Position numbers and translations under genes: made by a program
Assembly (NCBI GenBank): GCA_003219695.1
Contig: QHQA01000044.1
Span: forward strand, 1 to 46,234
DNA from: Verrucomicrobiota bacterium
GTDB lineage: Bacteria; Verrucomicrobiota; Verrucomicrobiia; Chthoniobacterales; UBA10450
DNA: 46,234 nt
Direction: 5' to 3'
Shown here: piece after piece, positions 40,831 to 46,234 of the stretch
Layout: each line of letters starts with the position of its first letter
How positions within the stretch are numbered: the first letter of the stretch is position 1
Notes under the pieces: generated by a model
Seen by the model: only the letters and a program-made list of their open reading frames with translations
Told to the model about the DNA's origin: nothing
The model's database searches: none

Positions 40831-42123
40831 CAGTCCAATGAATAAAAGGAGCGTGGCTAAAAAAGTGTTCCCGTAAAGTTGCGCGCCGCGCGGGAAGATC
40901 AAGCCGAGAGCGAGCAACGCGATCGTCGGCAAGCCCCACCACAAAATGGTGGAGCCTTTTCCAGTGAGCAGTTGCTGCGTTGGAATCGCAAATGGCAGCA
41001 TGAGCCAGGAAAAAAAGTAACCGAATGACAGCGGCGTGATCATCAGCATCAGCAACAGAAGCAGAGCGAATTCGATTGCATCACTCTCTGCGGTTCGCAT
41101 ATCGCGCGCAGGCATCACCGCGATAAACAAGATGCCCAGTATCAGTGCGCCCCCGACGACGATAGCATTGACGACGGGGAACCTTAGGTCGGCAAAGTTT
41201 ACGTGGATCGGCGTGTGGGGAGCGGAAGCAGCGTCTGCATCGACATGACGAAGCAAACGGTTACCGACGCTAACGAGCGATTGATTTTTCCACGTGTAAC
41301 TGCGCATGGGGCGCTGCCCCACGCTGGTTGCGGTGTATTTGAACATTCCGGAGCTCCATTTCTCGAGGTCGCGCCACGCGCGTTGGAACCCTCGGAACGG
41401 CGTCGGCAGAACGAGAATTAAGAATGCCAGCGTCACGATGAGACTGGCTGCCGCCGTCCAGTAGCGTCGGTAAAGCAGATAAACGATCGCCAGGACTGGG
41501 AAAGCCTTGATCGCGGCGGCAACTGCAATCAAACCACCGGCGAGAATCTCGTGATTTGCCCGCAGCTCAACGAACGCGCCCAGTATCAGCGCAAGCAAAA
41601 CAAGGTTCGGCTGGCCGAGATGGTAACTCGACCAGATATAGACGATCACCAGCAAACTTGGAACCGTACATAGCCAAACATTTTTCGCGCCGCGTTCGCC
41701 GCCGGCGAGAATCGCGCTGAGCCGAGCGCTGTAAAACCAGGCCACAGAGTTGATCGCGACCAGTAGAAGAATCAATCCTCCCTGGCCAAGCAGGCTGGCC
41801 CCCGCGAGAAAAATGGCGCAGGGCGGCGGGTACATGAAGTCGTACTTCCCGGAGCGGAAGAAATAAATTTCATGGCCCGCCAGCACATGTCTGCCAGTGT
41901 CGTACCAAAGCTTGTAATCCATGAGAGTACGGCCACGGAGGCAGCGGAGCACCGGTAGAGAAGAAAACACGATCGCCGTCGCAATAAAGATCAGCAGCAG
42001 GACGCGCATTCCCAGCGCGCTGTCGAATCGGCGCTTCAAAGCTGACCGATCAGCTTGCCCGACAATTCGCGGAAATGGACTGCGGTTTTTCAAAAGACCT
42101 GCGTGGAAGTCGCGTCTAGCCAT
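40768..42123 (-). CDS. GT87-like polyprenol-linked mannosyltransferase family membrane protein
   Basis: About 451 residues with some ten transmembrane segments. The early extracytoplasmic motif DYKLWYDTGRHVLAGHEIY and KYDFMYPPPCAIFLAG is characteristic of DUF2029/GT87 enzymes, which use polyprenyl-phosphate sugars. GGLIAVAAAIKAFPVLAIVYLL is another family segment. I use ATG 42123, because the codons further upstream lie in the repeat element at 42126-42224; ATG 42009 (MRVLLLIFIATAIVFS) is a good alternative. A short stretch near SVGQRPMRSY may derive from a CACGC-type repeat (41305-41335). The sugar and acceptor are unknown. Confidence 0.8.
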   Translation of the reverse strand: MARRDFHAGLLKNRSPFPRIVGQADRSALKRRFDSALGMRVLLLIFIATAIVFSSLPVLRCLRGRTLMDYKLWYDTGRHVLAGHEIYFFRSGKYDFMYPPPCAIFLAGASLLGQGGLILLLVAINSVAWFYSARLSAILAGGERGAKNVWLCTVPSLLVIVYIWSSYHLGQPNLVLLALILGAFVELRANHEILAGGLIAVAAAIKAFPVLAIVYLLYRRYWTAAASLIVTLAFLILVLPTPFRGFQRAWRDLEKWSSGMFKYTATSVGQRPMRSYTWKNQSLVSVGNRLLRHVDADAASAPHTPIHVNFADLRFPVVNAIVVGGALILGILFIAVMPARDMRTAESDAIEFALLLLLMLMITPLSFGYFFSWLMLPFAIPTQQLLTGKGSTILWWGLPTIALLALGLIFPRGAQLYGNTFLATLLLFIGLSVELLRFKRTGQTLAPALRP

Positions 42124-42125
42124 CC

Positions 42126-42224
42126 AAAAGCGGCACAGAAGTGCCGCACTCCAAAACGTGGCCATCGTTGCCAGCGTGCGGTACGCGCTTGCGTTTTGGA
42201 GTGCGACCGTGCTCCGCCGCTTTT
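42126..42224. mobile_element. MITE-like element with AAAAGCGG terminal inverted repeats
   Basis: The left end (AAAAGCGGCACAGAAGTGCC, then GCACTCCAAAACG) and the reverse complement of the right end (AAAAGCGGCGGAGCACGGTC, then GCACTCCAAAACG) match along about 32 bases, with an exact 13-base inner block. It is 99 bp long and lies immediately upstream of the glycosyltransferase start, likely in its promoter region. A single related end is at 9421-9451. It encodes no protein. Confidence 0.75.
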
Positions 42225-42277
42225 CGAGCAACTCGCGCGAGACGTGGCACTGTCCGACATGATGAGGGGTAAGACAT

Positions 42278-43753
42278 CTACTCTAGGGTAGTCGAGGCGA
42301 TCGGCGGGCGCGCTTTGTGCCAATCTGTGCTTTGCTCGTAGGCGTGCGCGATTTGCAGGACGCGCGCTTCATCAAGTGCTTTGCCTAACAACTGCAATCC
42401 GATCGGCAGCCGATGCCCATCTACTTCGGCAAAACCGCACGGCACGCTGATTCCGCAGATTCCGGCCAGGTTCGCTGCGATGGTGAAAATATCGGCGAGA
42501 TACATTTGCAACGGATCGGCGGCGCGTTCGCCTAATTTGAACGCCGGCACCGGCGAGGTCGGTGAGATCAGAGCATCGACTTTCTCGAACACCATCGCGA
42601 AATCCCGGCGGATCAGCTCGCGCACTTTTTGCGCGCGCAAATAATAGGCGTCGTAGTAGCCGGAACTCAAAACGTAAGTGCTAAGAATGATGCGGCGTTT
42701 CACTTCCGGGCCGAAACCTTCCTCGCGCGTCCGACCGTAAAGATCGAGCATGTCCCTGGGATTTTCCGCGCGATATCCGTAACGCACACCATCAAAGCGG
42801 GCGAGGTTGGCCGAAGCCTCCGCCGTTGCAAGAATGTAATAGACCGCGATGGCATATTCCGTAGTGGGCAATGAGACTTCGATAATCTCCGCGCCTAACG
42901 AGTTCAGATGTTTGACTGCGGTTTTGATTGCGGTTTTCACCTCTGAGTCGATCCCTTCGATCATGTATTGCTTCGGCAGGCCTAACCGGATTCCGCGCAA
43001 ATCGTTTCCCAGTTTTGCGGTGTAATCCGGCACCGGTTCGTTGAGCGCTGTGGAGTCCTGCGGATCATGACCTGCAATCGCGTTCATGATCATGGCCGCG
43101 TCCCGGACGTTTTTGGTTAACGGCCCAATTTGATCGAGCGACGAAGCAAAGGCGACCAGACCGAACCGCGAGACCCGTCCGTAGGTTGGTTTTAAGCCGA
43201 CAACGCCGCAAAGCGCAGCCGGTTGCCGAATCGAGCCGCCCGTATCGGAACCCAGCGCGCCAAATGCTTCATCCGCGGCGACTGCTGCTGCTGAGCCGCC
43301 GCTCGATCCGCCCGGCACGCGCGCCAAGTCCCACGGATTGCGCGTCAATTTCGCGGCGGAATTTTCCGTGGACGAACCCATGGCGAACTCGTCCAGGTTG
43401 GTTTTGCCAAATGGAATCGCGCCCGCTGCGCGCAATTTTCGAATCACCGTGGCGTCGTAGGTAGCCCGATAACTCTGCAAAATCTTCGACGCGCACGTGC
43501 ACGGCTGACCGATCACACTGACGATATCTTTGATTGCAATCGGCACGCCGCCCAGCGGAAGATCCACGTTCGCTTTCTCCGCCTCATTGGCGGCGGATTC
43601 CATGTCCAGCGAGAGATAAGCGCCGATTTCTTGATCGACTAGTTCGATGCGCGCTCGCAACGCATCAATGACTTCGCGCGGCGAGACTTCGCGGTGACGC
43701 AGCAGCAACTGCAGATCGGCAATGCTTAGTGCCGGCAGATCTTGCTGCGTCAT
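42278..43753 (-). CDS. gatA: Asp-tRNA(Asn)/Glu-tRNA(Gln) amidotransferase subunit A
   Basis: A 491-residue amidase-signature enzyme that releases ammonia from glutamine for the GatCAB complex. The Ser-cisSer-Lys triad is visible: Lys75 in GVPIAIKDI, Ser150 in VPGGSSGGSAAAV and Ser174 in GSDTGGSIRQPAALCG, close to the positions in characterised GatA. The length is normal and the C-terminal region has PTSPVPAFKLGE. It overlaps gatC by four bases. gatB is not in the window. Confidence 0.95.
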   Translation of the reverse strand: MTQQDLPALSIADLQLLLRHREVSPREVIDALRARIELVDQEIGAYLSLDMESAANEAEKANVDLPLGGVPIAIKDIVSVIGQPCTCASKILQSYRATYDATVIRKLRAAGAIPFGKTNLDEFAMGSSTENSAAKLTRNPWDLARVPGGSSGGSAAAVAADEAFGALGSDTGGSIRQPAALCGVVGLKPTYGRVSRFGLVAFASSLDQIGPLTKNVRDAAMIMNAIAGHDPQDSTALNEPVPDYTAKLGNDLRGIRLGLPKQYMIEGIDSEVKTAIKTAVKHLNSLGAEIIEVSLPTTEYAIAVYYILATAEASANLARFDGVRYGYRAENPRDMLDLYGRTREEGFGPEVKRRIILSTYVLSSGYYDAYYLRAQKVRELIRRDFAMVFEKVDALISPTSPVPAFKLGERAADPLQMYLADIFTIAANLAGICGISVPCGFAEVDGHRLPIGLQLLGKALDEARVLQIAHAYEQSTDWHKARPPIASTTLE

Positions 43754-44040
43754 TCCACCACTTTCGGGACGATGAAAAGACCGTTCGCCTTTCGGGGCGC
43801 ATTACTCAGCGCTTGTTCCGCTGTGAACCAGTCGCGCGGTGCGTCCTCGCGAAAAACGTTGAAATTTGGGAGGGCATGGGCGGCTGGTTCCACATCAGTC
43901 ACGTCCGCCCGGCGGAGTTTTTCAACGTACTCAAGCACGTCGTCCAGTTGCTTCTGAAAGAGCTCCACCTCGGCTTTAGTCAGATTGATCCGAGCCAGCC
44001 GCGCAACGTACGTGACATCGAGCCCTGAAGTCTTGGCCAT
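43750..44040 (-). CDS. gatC: Asp-tRNA(Asn)/Glu-tRNA(Gln) amidotransferase subunit C
   Basis: A 96-residue GatC: DVTYVARLARINLTKAEVELFQKQ at the N-terminus, then VLEYVEKLRRADVTDVEPA and the closing REDAPRDWFTAEQALSNAPRK and NGLFIVPKVVE. It wraps GatA and GatB and stabilises the complex. Its stop overlaps the gatA start (ATGA). The start is ATG 44040, 16 bases after the upstream small coiled-coil gene. Confidence 0.94.
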   Translation of the reverse strand: MAKTSGLDVTYVARLARINLTKAEVELFQKQLDDVLEYVEKLRRADVTDVEPAAHALPNFNVFREDAPRDWFTAEQALSNAPRKANGLFIVPKVVE

Positions 44041-44056
44041 GGCAAGTGCTTTGATT

Positions 44057-44428
44057 TTAAGGATGCACGTGGCTGATGAGCCACATCACTGCGGCCGCAA
44101 GCGCGGTCAGGAGAAAAAGAAAAATGATCTGGCCTTCCCGGCGCTGTTTGCGCAGCGAACGCGGCCGTCTGGCACTCCGCCGTGTGTCGAGCGGAGGAGG
44201 GCCTTCCAGCGCGAGAGAGACTTCGAATCGCTTCTTGGTCTTGTTGCCTTTTGCGCCTTGTAGCGCCGCTTGTGCTGGAGATCTCTCCGGCGCAGCCTGC
44301 CGCTCTTTTGTCATCATGCGCTCGAGTTTTTCGAGCTTCTCACGCAGTTGCGCTTCTTGTTTTGCAATCTCTTGTTGCTTGCGCCGAAGCGGCGGGGCCG
44401 ATTTGCGCGAACGACGAAACATCGCCAT
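44057..44428 (-). CDS. Tail-anchored coiled-coil protein, smaller of a pair
   Basis: A 123-residue protein. After a basic start (MAMFRRSRKSAPPLRRKQQE) comes a charged coiled coil (QEIAKQEAQLREKLEKLERM, about residues 18-45), then a Pro/Arg-rich basic stretch and a C-terminal transmembrane helix (GQIIFLFLLTALAAAVMWLI) with a very short tail. The start ATG 44428 shares a base with the TGA of the preceding gene (TGATG), so it is coupled to it; the longer frame upstream is a shadow inside that gene. It resembles no family I know and lies just before gatC. Confidence 0.65.
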   Translation of the reverse strand: MAMFRRSRKSAPPLRRKQQEIAKQEAQLREKLEKLERMMTKERQAAPERSPAQAALQGAKGNKTKKRFEVSLALEGPPPLDTRRSARRPRSLRKQRREGQIIFLFLLTALAAAVMWLISHVHP

Positions 44429-45048
44429 CACCGGCTGGCCATCCAGATGAAAATGGCGAGCGCAACAGCGCCAAAGATCATCAGCGGCAAACTCAGCGCG
44501 ACGCCGATCTGCAACCACTCAGCAAATGAACGGCCATCGCCGTTTTCGTACGGGTTCATCGCCGGGTCGGGAAGGGGCGCCTCTCCGGCGGTTCCGCCAG
44601 CGGCTTGCAATCGGCTGTGTTGCTCGGTGTAATCGCTGCGCGCATCGTCCACCGTGCTCAAGGCCCGGCTCAGTTCCTTATGCAGATCCGCCGGGTTCCA
44701 ACTCCTGGGATCGATCGCTTCAATCAATTCCAAGTGTTGCGCGAAACTTTCCCGAGCCGCCCGGATTTGCTCCGCTCGATTTTGCGCATTGTACCCTTCG
44801 CGCTCGAGCACCACCAGCGCGCGCGTGAGCTTGTCGCTCATTTCCGCCCGGCCCCGTTCCAATTCCTCTTGGCGACGACTTAGTTCTTCCAACTCGCGTT
44901 TTTGCTTTTCGATCTGCTCTTGCTGACGCTTGAGTTGCAACAGTTGCTCCTGCGCCTTTTGCACTTGGGAGTCCAGATGTTCGGCCGAGAGCGCTTCGTC
45001 GTCACTCAACTCGAGCATTTGTTCAAGCGGTCGATTCTTTTCTGGCAT
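44428..45048 (-). CDS. Tail-anchored coiled-coil protein, larger of a pair
   Basis: A 206-residue protein: an acidic start (LEQMLELSDDEALSAEHL), a long Gln/Glu/Lys/Arg-rich coiled coil (about residues 27-75, e.g. LLQLKRQQEQIEKQKRELEE), a second helical region (HLELIEAIDPRSWNPADLHK), a Gly/Pro/Asn-rich hinge, and a C-terminal transmembrane helix (SLPLMIFGAVALAIFIWMAS). Both this and the next gene would sit on the cytoplasmic face with the membrane anchor at the end, so they may form a heteromeric coiled coil. The pair starts the gatC-gatA run. No family is recognised. Confidence 0.7.
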   Translation of the reverse strand: MPEKNRPLEQMLELSDDEALSAEHLDSQVQKAQEQLLQLKRQQEQIEKQKRELEELSRRQEELERGRAEMSDKLTRALVVLEREGYNAQNRAEQIRAARESFAQHLELIEAIDPRSWNPADLHKELSRALSTVDDARSDYTEQHSRLQAAGGTAGEAPLPDPAMNPYENGDGRSFAEWLQIGVALSLPLMIFGAVALAIFIWMASR

Positions 45049-45438
45049 GCGAAATCGCGACGCTATCCAGGGTCGCCGTAGCGGATATTAGGTGCGCCGT
45101 TTAAGAATTCCAGATATTTCCGTCGATGAACCGCGAAAATTTTTCCTGACCAACTCGCTAATTACCAAATTCCAACTTTCAACTTTCAGAGAAGATTCAA
45201 TCAATCCGGACTGAGGAGCGAATCTTGTTTTCATAGGTGCAATGCGTGATTTCGTGTGAAGGATCAGGCTTCGCAATCCTATGGCGGACGAGAAGCTTCG
45301 GCGTGGGAGCCGAGTCCCGTTTTACTTGGTAGCGCGGTTGCATTTCAAGCGCTTCGCGATTTTCTTGTGAGCCACGGATTGGCCTGATTACACCGATGAA
45401 TCTCGGAAGCCGTCTCTTGAATAGATGACATTTCACTG
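45049..45438. other. Intergenic region without a supported gene
   Basis: About 390 bp between the coiled-coil gene start and the methyltransferase stop, both on the minus strand. It holds an AACTTTCAACTTTCAG run (45173-45190) and a CCACGGATT...ACACCG phrase (about 45373-45400) of dispersed-repeat type. A minus-strand open frame at 45197-45436 opens with GTG three bases after the methyltransferase stop but includes repeat-like sequence and has no recognisable domain. The promoter for the coiled-coil/gat run probably lies near 45060-45150. Confidence 0.5.
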
Positions 45439-46234
45439 TCAGCGTCCCGGCATCATCTCCAGAAGAAAGCCCCTGAAATATTCTGTTTCAGGAATTGCGG
45501 GCAAAACCGGATGATCAGGAGCCTGTTCGAAGCGGTGCACGCGTCGCGCAGAGCGCCGTGCATCCACGAGGGCGTCCTTGATTGTTTCTGAGAATGCAGC
45601 GTCGCTCACGTGGTGTGAGCATGAAAAGGCGGCCAGCAGGCCATCTTTCGATAGGAGCTTGAACGCGCGCATGTGCAATTCGCGATAACCGCGCAACGCG
45701 TCGCGCAGTCCGCTCTTGGTCCTCGTAAACGAGGGCGGATCGAGAATTATCAAGTCGTACTGCGCCCCCGCTCTCTCAGCTGCGCGCAAAAATTGAAAGA
45801 CATCCTGTTCAAACCACGAGGCGTTTAGTTCATTGCGCGTCGCATTTCGTTTCGCGGCAGCAATGTTCTCGGGACTTTCTTCAACGCCGATCACAGTCGC
45901 TGCGCCCGCGAGCGCGCACGTCAAGGCAAATGCTCCCTGGTTCGCGAAGCAATCCAACACGCGTCGGTTGTGAGCGTATCCCGCAACGATTCTGTAGTTG
46001 TGTTTTTGGTCGAGATAAAAACCGGTCTTTTGACCATGCAACAGATCGAGTTCGAGCTTTACGCCTTCGAGTTCAATCGCGATTTGCGAAGGAGTTCCGC
46101 GCAAAACGCCGCTGCGCAATTCCAATCCTTCTGCCTTGCGAACCAGCGCATCGTTTCGTTCGATGATGGTGACATCGCCGAAGAGATCGATCATCGCAGT
46201 CACGATCGAATCCTTTCGTCCGTCCATCGCGCGC
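45439..46234 (-). CDS. Class I SAM-dependent rRNA methyltransferase, RlmI-like (partial)
   Basis: The C-terminal 264 or so residues of an RlmI/YccW-type methyltransferase; the 5' part with the PUA domain lies beyond the right edge. Seen here: VRKAEGLELRSGVLRG, LLHGQKTGFYLDQKHNYR, the SAM-binding motif VLDCFANQGAFALTCALAGA, VIGVEESPENIAAAKRN (acidic loop) and the catalytic LIILDPPSFTRTKSG. The late FSCSHHVSD and FRGFLLEMMPG complete the fold. The E. coli relative methylates C1962 of 23S rRNA; this is the likely role. The ATG near 46227 is only an internal methionine. Confidence 0.9.
   Translation of the reverse strand, partial: RAMDGRKDSIVTAMIDLFGDVTIIERNDALVRKAEGLELRSGVLRGTPSQIAIELEGVKLELDLLHGQKTGFYLDQKHNYRIVAGYAHNRRVLDCFANQGAFALTCALAGAATVIGVEESPENIAAAKRNATRNELNASWFEQDVFQFLRAAERAGAQYDLIILDPPSFTRTKSGLRDALRGYRELHMRAFKLLSKDGLLAAFSCSHHVSDAAFSETIKDALVDARRSARRVHRFEQAPDHPVLPAIPETEYFRGFLLEMMPGR

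Noticed and set aside
5433-42901. GTTAGGC/GCCTAAC words as integron attC core sites
   Set aside because: The words resemble attC R boxes, but none is paired with L boxes or a cassette-type palindrome, and most lie inside conserved genes. There is no integrase.
45197-45436. Minus-strand open frame of 79 codons after the methyltransferase
   Set aside because: GTG start, repeat-like sequence within it and no recognisable domain; not enough support for a gene.

Overview
The window looks like a chromosomal stretch of a soil Verrucomicrobiota-type bacterium (Spartobacteria/Chthoniobacterales-like). This is inferred from gene content and style: moderately high GC by eye, a DUF1460 protein, L-lysine 6-aminotransferase, four-helix-bundle (S23) elements, and very many short dispersed inverted repeats. 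There is no rRNA, tRNA, CRISPR array, prophage or recognisable transposase.

Layout. 1-1160 (+): end of an ABC importer operon (partial upstream gene, SsuC/TauC-like permease, HPr-like phosphocarrier). 1157-2804: decayed DUF1460 and histidine-kinase fragments next to an intact DUF1460 hydrolase. 2940-7113 (+): MBL-fold hydrolase, a four-helix-bundle gene inside an inverted-repeat-bounded element, a large YfhO-like membrane protein and a small secreted protein resembling a SecD periplasmic head. 7148-10559 (-): 2-oxoacid dehydrogenase E1alpha, E1beta and E2. 10706-14332 (-): SMC. 14606-18476 (+): APC permease, M20 dipeptidase, NlpC/P60 hydrolase. 18511-21695 (-): two small membrane proteins, QueC, QueF, a secreted beta-propeller protein. 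22199-23722 (+): MmgE/PrpD protein. 23835-31198 (-): ALDH7-type semialdehyde dehydrogenase and lysine 6-aminotransferase (lysine to 2-aminoadipate), then acyl-CoA dehydrogenase and a FadB/FadJ-type bifunctional enzyme. 31330-34476 (+): MgtE, then DUF47 (PhoU-like) plus PiT phosphate transporter. 34523-36402 (-): membrane protein, YgiT-type zinc-finger protein with a truncated partner, M28 peptidase. 36497-40316 (-): TetR, HlyD-type lipoprotein, ABC ATPase and ABC-2 permease (CecR/YbhGFSR-like efflux operon) with a perfect inverted-repeat operator candidate. 40489-46234: small membrane protein, GT87-like glycosyltransferase, gatA and gatC with two tail-anchored coiled-coil genes upstream, and a partial RlmI-type methyltransferase.

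The pathways are mostly housekeeping and catabolic. The striking layer is non-genic. Several families of short inverted-repeat elements (ends GTCAT...ATGAC, GGTAG...CTACC, AAAAGCGG..., GGAGGGCGGAGC...) fill the gaps, give stop codons to several genes, and sit in frame inside conserved enzymes (SMC, MmgE/PrpD, FadB twice, the HlyD leader). A 9-mer, TCGTTAGGC/GCCTAACGA, occurs 11 times on both strands and in all three codon phases, far above a rough chance expectation. An S23-type four-helix-bundle gene is bracketed by inverted repeats whose relative recurs upstream of another gene. These three are the best candidates for undescribed biology here.
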